Assembly (NCBI GenBank): GCA_025765595.1
Contig: JAIVFH010000028.1
Span: forward strand, 276,047-340,046
DNA from: Obelidium mucronatum
Taxonomy: Eukaryota > Chytridiomycota > Chytridiomycetes > Chytridiales > Chytriomycetaceae
DNA: 64,000 bases
Reading direction: 5' to 3'
Shown: in pieces, positions 1 to 12,500 of the stretch
Layout of the letters: each line of letters opens with the position of its first letter
Position numbering within the stretch: position 1 is the first letter of the stretch
Notes under the pieces: model-generated
Told to the model about the DNA's origin: nothing
Databases searched by the model: none
The model's input: the letters and a program-made list of their open reading frames with translations, nothing else
Translations under genes and position numbers: made by a program

Positions 1-3000
1 AACGAGGCCACCCAAGCCATCACTGGACTGTCAATTACATGCACTGGAGTATCTGCCCAAACCAACGCGATCCTCACAAGCGACATTGACACAAAACTGT
101 CGCTTTCAGTTCCGCTCTCCAACGGAGCTGCCGTTTTCCCGTCATTTACCCTCCTCAAAGGGGAAACTAAAACCGGCGGCACCCAAACACTCACAGTGAC
201 AATTAATGGAGTAGCCGCCCTCACGGGGAAAACCTATCTCATCCCACAGCAGATTGACATTGGTTTCTTGGCCAACTTTGATGTGCCGTCTGGGTGGATG
301 GATCACAGTTTTCAAGCACTTGTGTTTTCCTATGTTCTGAACCAGGAAAAGTTTTTGCTAAACACTCAAATCAAGGTTGATGTGAAACCGTCGAATTGTT
401 CAGTTACTATCTCAGCGGCCAGTACGTTTGCTATTCTTTCTAACCCGGATGTTTTGGCTATTTGGGGTCCTGATTGTAGTGGTACTGCCATGGTTGATTC
501 ACCAGTTGGGTTTCTTATATTTTACTTTTGTTATACTGCCTCTTATGTTTCTTCTTATGTCGTAAAATTTCTCTCAATAATTAATTAGATGGCTGCAGCC
601 TTTGGTGTTCCCGTTGTTAGTGGAACCAACGGAAACCCGACTCTATCTGACAAATCCGTTTATAAAATGTATATGAGAACAATTACAAACAACAATGGAG
701 AAAATCTATTCCTCCTATCCATGATTCAATATTACGGTTGGAAGTATGTCAACATCATCACCTTCGACTACCTCCCATTCGGCGACTTCATGTACGCTGC
801 ATTGAGTCAGCTTAATGTGACAGTTGTAGGTTAACTTGATTTTGCCCTCTGGAAAGCTGGATTACACCAGTGAATTGCAACAAATCTTGAAATCGAAAAC
901 CTGCAGTTATTCTGACAAACATTTACAATAACGATGCTCTCACATCTGACAACTTGTACAAGTCGGCTCTGCCCTTGGGAATGTTTGATAAGCCGTATGT
1001 CTGGCTGTAAGTTTCCTTAGATTTCATGGTTTTAAAGTTCGATAATGTTTAACATCATCATATTCCAGATTTGCAAATCCGTCTGGTGACGATTTCCAGA
1101 GTACCAGCATTATTCCTGACACCAAAAAAGCGGGCCATATTTATTTCGCTAGAACTCCACCTCCAACAAACATGCCATGGAGAGAAAAGGTTGCAGCATT
1201 GGTTAACAATGATACATGGGTGTCAGCCATGTATGGCCCTGCATACTTGACACGAACTAAACCAGTTGTAGCGAATAACCTGGATCAATTTGGCTTGTGG
1301 AATATGAATGCATATCTAACAATTATTGTTCGTATCTCCCCTCCGTTTTAGCTTCATTTTTTTGATGACTCATGACTACGCTTCATTATCTCCTCCCAGA
1401 CCTGCCCTTCGCAACCTTATCTATGTCAAACAAGTTGACTTTGATGGAATGGGGTTATACCAAGAAATGCGAAAAATCGACATTATTGGAATGGAGGGCC
1501 CCTTAGCTTTCGACGCTAACGGCGATGGTTACAATGTTCCCGCGGCCGGTATCATGTGGGTAGCCAAAAAGGGTTGGACCACGATGGGAGACATTCTCCC
1601 CGTCACAACATCCGCCTTCTTGCAATACACACCAATAAACAAGAACCTCGTCTGGCCCGGAAACAGTACGCAGCCGCCCACTGGTTTAATCTGTGACCAT
1701 GAATGTGGTCATGGTGCTTGTACTCGACCTGGTACTTGTATCTGTGAGCCTGGATGGGTTCAAGACAAGACTCTGTTTTTGTCGGGTGGACCTGATTGTA
1801 CCATTGCAATCTGTAAGGCCTGTCAAAATGGACAGTGTGTTTCACCAAACGTTTGCCAGTGTAACCCCAACTGGATTGGCTCCGACTGCAGTATTCTATC
1901 GTTGCCCATGCAGCAAACCAGTTTCAGCTCACCTGACCAGGTTGGATCTCAAGTCGTTGCGATTGTAAACCTGGTTATCCTGGGCCTCACTATTATCTCC
2001 GCCATCTTCCTCACAATCAACCGCAACAACAAGCAATTCAGAAGTTTGGATATCTCCTTCACTGGTATCCAATTGATTGGAATCATTATCGGACACGTCG
2101 GCCTCATATTTTCAACCGCTGGTCCAACGGATATAAACTGCAGTCTACGCTTGTTCCTTTTTGTCGGGAGGCATGATTCTCCAAATGACTGCCTTGCTTC
2201 TGAAAACCTACAGATTCTACACAATCTTTGACAGCACAAACCCAAGCGCCAAAGGAAACCTCCAATTCTGGAAACTAGGGCTCGTGATTGCAATCTTTTT
2301 CTTTATCACCATGATCATGTGTATTGTGTGGGCTGCAGGGGACCAGCCATACTACACTGTGTTAAAGAACGTGGACGGAATCAACTTTTACGGAGCCTGC
2401 AAGAGCTTGAGCAACGGTGCGGGTTACGCTGCTGTTGTTATCCTTGGACTTCTTTTCGGGTTCGTGTCGTCAGTCATGATTGTCTTGTCTGCAGTTGAGT
2501 CAAAACATTCCCAAAGAGTATGCTGACAATAAGCTTGTCCTTCGATACGCTATTTGCACCATTTTCTTTTCTATTGTCATGGTGGTTGTGCAGTTCCAGA
2601 ACTTTAATGAGGTTACAAAGACTATTATTGTCAATGCAGTTGGGATCCTGAATCTGCAGGCTGGTCATTATATCTTGGTTGTTCCCAGATATTTGAAGGC
2701 TGCAAAGAAAATGTCTGTGGGTAGTAGTCAGACTTCTTCCTCTAATCAAGGGGAGGATACTGCCGAAAGCGGGGCTGGGTTCAGTCCTGTCTCCAAATCG
2801 ACTTCGGATATGGTTTTGCTGCAAGTTTGTCACTTGAAGCCTGGTCTTTTGTCGAGATGGGTCAAGAAGATGGGAATGTATGACCGCAGAAACAATATTC
2901 TTATGGTTCAAGCCGCCTCCAGCGAAACTCAACCCCACACGCCTATGGATGCCTTTTTGCTCAACGTTAGTCACTCGAAAATTGTGGACGTTGATATTCC

Positions 3001-3160
3001 CACGTCTGGCGTTTTGGGAAGTTTTAGCATTGAATGTGGCAACATTTTGCATCAGTTCCAATTGGCTGGAACTGGTGATGAGAAAGTCATCCAGGACTTT
3101 GCTGGTCTTCTCAAGTCTTTGAAGAATTCATCATTCACTCAATCCAGTATGGCCAAATAG
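1..3160 (+). CDS. Class C GPCR-like receptor with ANF-type ectodomain and EGF-like modules (5' partial)
   Basis: The reading frame is open from base 1, so the start lies outside the window. Exons encode a periplasmic-binding type I (ANF-receptor-like) ectodomain, for example the part starting AAFGVPVVSGTNGN at 592. Two EGF-like cysteine modules follow (about 1690-1895: CDHECGHGACTRPGTCICEP, then CQNGQCVSPNVCQCNPNWIG). Then come seven hydrophobic segments (about 1950-2700) with the class C signature LLLKTYRFYTIF after TM3 and IPKEYADNK before TM6, and a cytosolic tail ending at TAG 3158-3160. Introns at about 493/505-588, 1009-1069 and 1330-1401 have GT-AG ends. The frame shifts by one base near 835-905, near 2160 (T5 run) and near 2470-2510; these may be sequence errors or decay. 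The fold resembles GABA-B-like receptors of early-diverging fungi. The ligand is unknown. Confidence 0.82.
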
Positions 3161-3205
3161 ATGTTCAATTATTTTGGCTTTAATCATTTGAAATAAACAC
3201 ATTCT

Positions 3206-5011
3206 TCATAAAACGGACACATGTCTAAATGATAATCCACGAAACAGTAAGGCATCCCGCTGAGTGTCCACCATCAGTGCCTTCTCCTTTCGCGCGAGCT
3301 CGACCTTGTCAAAAACGAACGGTTGGTCTTCAAGTTCCGCATCTGAATCCGTTCCTTGTGCTGGAGTGCCAGTTCCTCTCTTTCGCTTCCCTAAGGAGCC
3401 TGCCGATTTCTTTTCAACTCTTGTTTTCGTAGACGCTTTTGCGCCACTTTTGGAAGTTTTTCCAGTGTTGGAGCGAGTTCGTTTTGCGGCAGGCAGCTCT
3501 TCTTCGTCAATACTCTCGTCTGCTTTGTTGTCTTCATCTCCATTCTCATCATCATCGCCGCCATCATCTTCATCCTCGTCATCATCATCACTATCCGACT
3601 CTGCAGTTTTGGATACAACAGCTGCTTTCTTGATTGATGCTTCTGATTTCTGAAAGTAAGTTGCAATGTTTCCATTGCGCATTTTTTCGGCTGGATCATC
3701 GTCAGGCCTAAAGCAGGAGGAGTATAAGAGAAGAAAGGATACAAGACGAGACTTCGCTTATTTGTGTACCATGTCACTTGAGCACAACTCCTCTCCAGCA
3801 TTTTGGCACATGTGGACCAAGAGAACCGAATCATGTCGGGGAATCCGAAAATGGGATCGATATTCTGTTTGAGCCACTTTTTGGTATTTGGGTCTGACAA
3901 TAATTTTTTCAGATCAACTTGAGAAGCTCGGAAATGACTTATTACCTCCAGGATATCCAGATCCGAAAACTCTTGTAAACGGCTTGTCAGAAACGCCTGC
4001 TTCAGAAAAGATCCAGTTTTTCATGACGCAGTCACGAATCACCTTGATATGAAAGTCGGCATTCAATAACATGATCTATATTGAAGCAACCACCGCCTTC
4101 GGCAGTATGATTCCTCCCTTGCTAATAGAAAACATCGACTACTGCGGAAGAAGCAAAGAAATGACCGCCTGCGGCGGTGGGTTCGCAAAAAACAAAACCC
4201 AACCTTTGCAAAAATACTAGCAGCAGAAACAATAGGAAACTTTGAGTCAGCCTTTGTAGTGACAGTGATACTAATACCAGGAAAATGTCTCTCAAGAACT
4301 TCCTGGTATGGTTTTTCTTTCCCAACTGTATCGACATAAATCTCAGTCACATTGACGCCCTTTTTTAGAGTATCGCGTATCAACGCGATAGTAGTATCGT
4401 ATGCTTGCTGATTCAAGTTGTATTTCGTCCTGCATGATTTCACCGTATGCCAATGACTGTCAGAAGGGATTGGACTACTACAACCGCACACACCTCCTCA
4501 GCATCCCCTCTGAAATATCGCGTGGACTGATTGCCGTAACGGCAAAGCCGATCCAGTCCTTGTATTCCGTAGTCATCATTTTCACAAACAGGGCTTCTCT
4601 GTCCTGCTCCGTCAGCTTCTTCGAGTCGTCGACGCCAATGCCCTTGACGAGCGCCTTCTTTACCAGCGGCGCGAATGCGCACGCGTAGACCATCGGGCCT
4701 GTTTGTTGCTTCTGTTATGACTCATCGCGACTCATCGCTGACTCACCCAGCACCGGGCCGCGGCCGGCCTCGTCGACGCCGAGCACAAACGGCGCGGCGG
4801 CGGCGAGTTCGTCCGCGCGCGGCATGCCGGCGTCCAGCGAGTGGTGCGTCCACGAGGCCCCGGCGTCGACTGCGACACGCCGTTCGCTAGGCCCAATCGT
4901 TGCTTCGTCCGAGGCAGAGAGGCGCAGCGGACACTCGGGCAGCCCAGCGACAAGCGCCAGGACGCGTGCTTCGCTGGATGGTTCGGGCGGTGGTTGTTCG
5001 AGTTCGGACAT
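3206..5011 (-). CDS. RNASEH2A: Ribonuclease H2 catalytic subunit A
   Basis: Removes ribonucleotides from DNA and RNA from RNA/DNA hybrids in the nucleus. At least six exons read in order on the minus strand. Exon 1 (start ATG 5011-5009) holds [13 protein letters not shown]. The next exons give [15 protein letters not shown], then [20 protein letters not shown] and [15 protein letters not shown], then [17 protein letters not shown], then [10 protein letters not shown] and [14 protein letters not shown], then [15 protein letters not shown]. The catalytic D/E of the DEAGRGP block and the aspartates of VDDSKK and YVDT are present. Splice phases fit at every junction (for example 4203/4042). The C-terminus carries [11 protein letters not shown], matching the conserved YF motif near the end of animal RNASEH2A, followed by a long acidic then Lys-rich tail that is longer than in the human protein. 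The 4043-4203 intron holds two GNA hairpins. No subunit B or C is seen nearby. Confidence 0.93.
4092..4178 (-). repeat. Two intronic GNA-loop palindromes in RNASEH2A
   Basis: Palindromes at 4092-4106 (ACCGCC TTC GGCAGT, one mismatch) and 4164-4178 (ACCGCC TGC GGCGGT) lie inside the 161-nt intron 4203-4043. On the transcript strand the loops read GAA and GCA. They belong to the same family as the arrays at 25.1, 30.1, 42.3 and 44.0 kb. Confidence 0.85.
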
Positions 5012-5204
5012 GAAATTGCAAAATAATGAGAATAATAAATAAATAGAGAAAAACAGGAAGAAAGGAAGAGGCACGCGCTTTTCGGTACTTTATATTGCGT
5101 GGCGTGCGAAACAATGTCCACGAAACAATAGCTGGACATTGTTGCACAGAAAAAAGCATATTTGCCTTCACTCGCAACTCTGGAAAAAGCCTATCGAAAC
5201 AGGA

Positions 5205-8200
5205 ATGGGCGGCAAAAACCAAGATGCGGAATCCGCAGTTTCAAAATTGAAAGACTTGTTGCTGGGCGAAACTACAAATACCATGCCTTTCGCTGTCCGC
5301 TTCAAGATTCTCATTTCAGCAATCGTCCCAATTACTTCAATTATAGTTGTTGCTGGACTCTTGTCCACCGCCGTCAATGAATCCTCTCCCAACAAGGGCG
5401 AACATGGCCTTCAACTACCGCGACTACTTGTCAATGGATCAGGAAGCTCAATGATGGCCAACACTTATTGGCGCTCAATGGCCGTGTTTTCTTCGTACCT
5501 CCAATTACAGCAATCGCCCTTTGAACTGGATGCTTCGTTTTTGGCTGCCGGTAGTGGTGCCGGAAGGTCCGACTTTTTTAATGCCTTTGGTCTTTTTGGT
5601 GCAACTGATTCGGATGTATCTGCATCCGATTTGAAATTCTTTCTTCCTGATACGAATAATGAAGGGTCTGATTCTGGATATAGCAGCGCCACTAATGTGA
5701 CGACATTTGTTGATTCGAGAGCTCCCGCTCATTTGGGCATCATGTTGTTGCCTACTGTTGCTGGTGCTCTTGCAATTGTTCATAACCTTCCGGGATTGCC
5801 TGATGGAAGGTGGGTCGACTTTACCGCTGTGGTGGTGTTCTATCACCAACATATTTGCGTTTTTGCGGGCTTTCTTACCCGCCAAAGTTATGCCATTAGA
5901 CAATACATTCTAAACACATTTCATACATTAGCCAACTCGCCCTAAATGCAACCGTACTGGGTGATATATTTTGTGGCGCGATCGAGTATTGGAACTCATC
6001 AGCAATCCAAGCCTTGAACCCAGGCCTTCCTTTACCAGCAGCCCAAATAAAACTAATTGGCCGAGGAGATTCAAGCGGAAGTACACAAATCTTTACAAGT
6101 TACTTATCGAAATACTCGACCAAATTTCAAAAAGCGGTCGGCGCTACTAGTCTCCCTAAATGGCCATCGTCCGTGATTCTCGGGAACACTGCCAGTGAAC
6201 TGATATACGTTTCTTCAAATATCAAGTACTCACTCACCTATGTGCCAATGGAAGCGGTTTCGCAGGCGAAATCGCTGGGGCAGACACCTCAAATTACGCG
6301 TTTGTATAATTCTTTGCAAGAATTAACGATGCCGGACTCTCTTGAATCGGTCATCAATGCAATGCAGGCTGCGGCGCTTAAATCGCCATTTAGTCGACAT
6401 GGGTATTTAGATATTTTTGATATTCAAGAAGCCCATGCATATCCAATTGCGTTGATGTCCTTCATCTTGATTCGAGAAAACTATTTTTACTTTTCTCCTG
6501 GCTCCCAATATGATTGCGACCGAATTAAAGCCATGGTTAACTTTTGGTACTTTTTGGTGAGATTTTTTTAGGTTCACTTACAATTCTATTTGAAACTCAA
6601 AGCTTATACAACATACTAGTTTACAGACACATATGTGATTAACGAGAATTTAAACCAAGGATGGGTTTCCGTCTCTGGAGATCTCTTGAAAGATAATTTA
6701 AAGCGTCTTGCGTTAGTCACTTGTAATCGAAAGAATATCATGGACGATTTGAACACTGATTTCGAGAGAAAGGCATTTTATGCAAAGAGTAATTTAACGT
6801 TTCTTTTTTTCCGGTATTTATTTTGTACTTTTTGGTTGATTCTGTCTGCACAGGAAAAAAGTACTATAATTGGGACTACTCAATCAAATTTTGGGATAAC
6901 CCATCGAAATTCACTACATCGCAAGTGGGATCATCCATGTACTTGATTTACTACGCATCTCTTATTCTCTGTAACGTGATCCCCTTTGCATTGAACATGT
7001 ATCAGTACCACAACAAGGGCGACAATAGTAGCCACTCCAAAAGCGCAATCCGCGCCAGCTTAAGTATTCGAAGCGACTCGGTTGTGGTAAAGAGCGTATT
7101 ATGCGACCCAGTAACGGGAGAAGACATCAGCAACGAAAACGATGAAAACGACGACGACACCAAAGAGGAAAAAGCGGCCAAAAGAGCCGGGAAACTGAAA
7201 TTTACGTTCCAAAACCGATTGGCGATTATAACACAATACGTGACATGCTTTCAAATCCTGTATCTCTGTCTGAGCAAATCGATTGTGATTCAGCATGATA
7301 GTATTTATTTGGATGTGATTTCGTATTTGGGAATTATTCCGGATTGGTATCCGTATTATGTTTTTTTGCTTATAATGGTGGTATTGTGGTTGGGGTGTAT
7401 GCTGTACGCGACGTATATTTACGGCGTTTTGGAGACTTATTATCCAAGGAAATTGCTTACAATGACGCATTTTCATGCGTTTCTTGCGGATTTTCTTCCA
7501 GTAAGGCAGAAATTCCTTTATTTCACTCTTCTTTTGATACTTTTTCGTGTATTAGAACTACGCTGTTCTCATGTACAGCCCAAGTGTAGAAATGTTATCC
7601 AAAGTATTTGATTGTCGATTGTCAACACATGAATGGATATTCCACAATAGCTTGGATGACATTTGCTTTGTAGGTCCACATTGGACAATGTCAGTGTTGT
7701 CCCTTGTGTTGGTGTGTTTGTTTACGAATTCTGTGGTTCGGTATAGCAAGATCTTGAAGGTTTGGAGTATCTCATCTATTTTTTTTGCCTGTTTAATCCC
7801 GTCCTCTCGCCATACAGCTGCTTCGAAAACATTTCGATTTTAAGGATAAAGAGTGGTGTATTTACTTGGACTCTGTCTCGAAAACATTTATTCTCATATT
7901 GTATTTCAATATTGGAAACAAGGAGTTTCTTCAGACAACCACTGCTTTACTCGCGATTCTCGCCTTGTGCTCGCTCATTGGAAAGCCAAATGACATATTC
8001 TGGTACAACTACTTTCGTGGTGGGATGTACGCCTATTCTGCTGTGATTTGCGCAGTTATTTTGGCCATTGAATTGAAAACGAGTATTTCGGATTATCCTG
8101 GGCGGGAATCTATTGGTGCTACAATTGGTTTTGCTGTTCTATTGGGAACGAGTTTGTTGTCTGTGGTCACGTACTTGTTTATTGCCAGTCAGTATAAATT

Positions 8201-9230
8201 GGGAATGAGTCGAAAGGAGTTGAAGAGAAAGGAAGAGGAGCTGAAGAAGTTTTTCGCAGCTTTTGGGTAACGCTTTTTTTTTAATTTTCGAACAAAAAGA
8301 TTGTAACAGGGGAAATCACAGAGATGAGGAATCACAGGAGGCTGAATCGGCTATGGTTTCTGAACAACAGCAACATCAACAACTTGAACTGGGCGGTGGG
8401 TCTGTCTTGTCAAGCAGAATGAATTCCAGTCACATGAACAGTCAAAGTCTTGCGACTTTTGAACCGGGGCAGTTTTCATCTGTATGTTTTTTTCAGAGCA
8501 CGTCTCCTTTCTTCTGTGAAGTTTGTTGATGAATCTCGTGTATTGCAAAATAGACGCAATGGCGGCAATTTGACTCAATGATTCAAGCAGCCAAGAAGAT
8601 TGACTTGCTGAAAAAGGAAGAATACAAATTCATCAAGCTGGCAATCAAATATGAAGGTAAAATGAATTTGATAAATTGACCTCGCCAGCTCCAATTGAAT
8701 GGGAACAAAAAAAATTGACAGACCCGATAATTCCTCTAATATTCTCACGCTCCGGAAGAAACCTGAATCGTTTCGTTGATCATTTGAAATTGAAAGTGTA
8801 TCAGGTTTTGGCAAAAGACAACACGATTCAATCGACGTGGTCGAAACCAGCTCATCCCCTTGTGGGTAGGCAGATTATAAATAACCCTACCGAACGCGGT
8901 CCGAGTCATCTGACTCCCTTGGTCAACCATACCATCACTCATAGTTCCCTGCATTCATCGACTCCATCTTCGCGGCCATCACAACACCGCACTTCTCATT
9001 CGCAATCTCAGCACGTTATATCTCATCTTCATTCAATCAAGCGCTTATCAATGGAACCAGTGGAGTCCCGAATTTCGCAAGGAGTTCATTCTGCCCCATG
9101 GACACCAGCTTCACCAAGTCGACCCATTGCAAGATGGTTCAAACAACCCGGGATTGGGACCTCAGAACCAGCGATTGCGACCAGATCATGGACCATCATT
9201 GTCGACGCGTCATTCGCGCCGCGTTTCTGA
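5205..9230 (+). CDS. PstS-like phosphate-binding ectodomain fused to multi-pass membrane domain, copy 1
   Basis: Start ATG 5205 opens a short cytosolic N-terminus and one TM helix (FKILISAIVPITSIIVVAG). About 370 residues that match bacterial PstS follow: GSGSSMMANTYWRS, LLPTVAGALAIVHNLPGL, TVLGDIFCGAIEYWN, ALNPGLPLPAAQIKLIGRGD and SSGSTQIFTSYLSKYS. The last corresponds to the anion-binding R-x-D-x-S-G-[ST]-T loop. Exons are about 5205-5810, 5933-6556, 6627-6788, 6855-7500, 7557-7759 and onward. Roughly seven more TM helices occur between 6940 and 8200, with the signature YSPSVEMLSKVFDC before TM5. A charged segment KEMKRKEEELKKFFAAFG-like and a conserved tail (DPIIPLIFSRSG) end at about 9230. 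The cellular role is unknown; a phosphate or anion sensor at the plasma membrane is an inference. Tandem with copy 2. Confidence 0.85.
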
Positions 9231-9536
9231 AAACTTGGGCGCGATTGGTGAAACTGATTCAAAGCTCGGTGAAGATTCTTGAATACAATTTATAGTAAAC
9301 AAATATAATGCTGCAAAGAATTATAAGCTACATTTTGGTATTTGCTTGGTTGGCAGATGGGTGCAGGATTTTCGCAAAAGTTCCCATTGTTTGTGAAGTC
9401 ACAAATAACAAGGCACGCGCGTCACATCCCTGCACATATTCCCAGCCACAATGGGATTCTTTGTCAGGGAGTTACAACAAAAAACGCGTCATCTATCGTC
9501 AGGGTTCAGTCTGCAGCTGCATCGGCATCAGTCAAT
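9231..9536. other. Intergenic spacer between tandem receptor copies
   Basis: About 300 bases between the stop of copy 1 and the ATG of copy 2. An open frame reaches upstream from 9342 into copy 2, but only the part from ATG 9537 resembles the paralogues. No other gene or strong regulatory motif is recognised. Confidence 0.5.
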
Positions 9537-12500
9537 ATGGGCAGATTGAGTGAAAAAAGCTCCACGATATCAAAACTTCGAGACGCCATCGTTGGAGATG
9601 ATACAAGTGGTTTGCCATTCTACCTCAGATTCAAGATTGCTTCAGCCGCGGCTGTTCCCCTTGCGATAATTGCAGCAATATGCAGCCTTCTGTCGAGCTA
9701 CATCAACGAGTCGTCGCCAAGCAAGGGAGAGCACACTCTTCTACCGCACCTCCTAGTGAACGGATCGGGCAGCTCGATGATGGCCAACACGTACTGGCGG
9801 TCGCTGGCGTCCTTCTCGGCCTACCTCCAGCAGCAACAGTCCCCGTATGTGTTGGATTCCTCGTTTCTTGCAGCGGGAAGTGGTGTTGGCCGCTCTGATT
9901 TCTTTAACGCGTTTGGTCTCTTTGGGGCAACTGATTCCGATGTTTCAGCATCGGATTTGAAATACTTTTTGCCCGACGACGGCTCGGGGTATTCCAATGT
10001 TACTAAATACATTGATCCGAGGGCGCCGGCGCATTTGGGTGCGCTGCTGTTCCCGACGATGGCGGGCGCTCTGGCTGTTATCCATAATGTGCCATGGATT
10101 GCCAGACTGGAAGGTGTGACTCATAATTATTTGTTTACTTGTTGGTTTTGCGTTATTAACCAATTTATCAACAGCCAATTGATTCTGAATGGCTACTGTA
10201 CTGGGCGATATGTTCTGTGGGGCTATCGCATGGTGGAATGCGACAGCAATCCAAGAGTTGAATCCAGGCCTTCCCCTGCCGGCCGCGCAAATCAAACTGA
10301 TTGGACGTGGAGACTCGAGTGGAAGTACTCAGATATTCACTAGTTATTTGGCAAAGTACTCAAGCAAGTTTAAATCCCTCGTGGGTGCTTCAAGTTTACC
10401 CAAATGGCCGTCCTCCACAATTCTTGGCAACACTGCCAGTGAATTAATTTATGTCTCCTCCAACATCAAGTATTCTCTGACATATGCTCCGATGGAAGCG
10501 GTTTCCCAAGCAAAGAGTATTGGTCAAAATCCTCAAATTGCCAGCCTATATAATTCAAAGCGGAAAATAACGGCTCCTGGCGATATGCAATCGATTATTT
10601 CAGCGATGGATACTGCCGCTTTGGAGGCTCCATTCAGTCGTCACAGCTATCTGAATATTTATGATATTGCTGCAGTTGATGCTTATCCAATTGCACTCAT
10701 GTCTTTCATACTAATTCGAGAAAATTACTTCTACTTTTCTCCGGGCTCCCAATACGAATGCGATCGAATTAAGGCGATGGTGTATTTTTGGTACTTTCTG
10801 GTATGAAAAACAAAAACACCTACAACTTGTATTTTGACTCTTTCTTTCCAATTATTCTTTAAGTTTACGGACGCTTCTATTGTGAAAGATAATTTAGCTC
10901 AGGGTTGGGTGCCCGTTACAGGAGACATGTTGAATGATAACATGAAGCTTTTGGAACTAGTTACTTGCAACCGAAAGAGCATAATGCAGGATTTAAACAC
11001 TGATTTTCAGCGGAAGGAATATTATGCCAACAGTTAAGCCTACGAGGCCAACCTCCGTAAAGAAATCACTAATTAAAAAATAGGAACCAAATATTATGAA
11101 TGGGATTTCGCAATCAAAATTTGGGAGAATGAATCAAAGTTTAAGACTAGTCTCGTGGGCTCTTCGCTGTACTTCTTGTATTATGGCGTTCTCATTCTCG
11201 CAAATGTAATTCCCTTTGCTCTGAATATGTTGAAATACCATTCAAAAGGAGAAGATTACAAACAAAAGAGTCTTCGATTAAGCACTGGTATAAAAAACGA
11301 TTCTGTGCTTGTGAACAGCAGAGGTGAAAACGCAGATGACGATGAGGACGAGGAGGAAAAAGAAGAAAAAGCAGCAAAGAAAGAAGGAAAAGTCAAATTT
11401 ACCAGCCAAAACCAGCTGGCAATAGTAACTCAGTTTGTAACGTGTTTCCAAATCATATATCTATGTCTGAACAAGTCAATTGTGATTCGTTCGAACGCTT
11501 ACGTGGATGCAATTTCATATTTGGGATTACTACCAGACTTTTATTGGTATTATGTTTTGCTGTTGGCGATGGTGATGCTCTGGTTAGCGTGTATAATCTA
11601 CACAACGTTTCTTTATGGTCTGCTCGAAACGTATTATCCTCGGAAACTTATCAACATGACGCACTTTCACTCATTCTTGGCTGACTTTTTGCCAAATTTT
11701 GCGGTTGTCATGTATAGTCCCAGTGTCGAAATGTTGTCTAAAGTTTTTGATTGCCGCTTATCGAGTCACGAATGGGTTTTTCGGAACAGCCTCGAGGACA
11801 CATGCTATACAGGACGGCACTGGATGCTTTCTGTACTTTCTATTATTTTAGTATGTAGCTTCACAAACTCAGTTGTGCGGTATAGCAAGATTTTAAAGGT
11901 ACGCAAGCTGACAACTTGATGCGTGAAATGTTTATTTAATTTATGTTCTGTTCAGTACCTTCGAAAAAACTTCGATTTCAAAGACAAGGAATGGTGCATC
12001 TACTTGGATTCAGTGTCCAAGACATTGATTCTGATTTTGTATTTCAACATAAGCAACCAAGAATTCCTTGCCACAACAACTGGCATTGCTCTTTGTTTTG
12101 GCTCTTTGTTCGCTAATTGGCAAACCGAATGAAGTTTTCTGGTACAACTACTTTCGGGGTGGGATATATGCGTACTCGGCATTGATTTGTGCCACGTTAT
12201 TGGGCTTTGAGGCAACGATAAAACAGTCAGAGTACCAGAAGCGAGTGTTAATAGGAGACAACTTCACTTTGACAGTGCTGGTGGTCACTTGCGCTGCTTC
12301 TTTGTGCTCATATGCATATATTGCCGGACGGTTCAAGTTGGGAATGAGTGAAAAAGAGATGCGAAAGAAAGAGGAGGAGTTAAAAAAGTTCTTCGCAGCA
12401 TTTGGGTATATCTCTACTTATAATGGTCTTTTTTTATGGCTAATTGCAATTCATAGAGATGAAGATGTGCGAGATGGAGGTGATGGGATTCCAGAGATAC

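Noticed and set aside
5205..9230. Bacterial contamination as source of the PstS-like domain
   Set aside because: The domain is split by spliceosomal introns in all copies and is continuous with eukaryote-style membrane exons.
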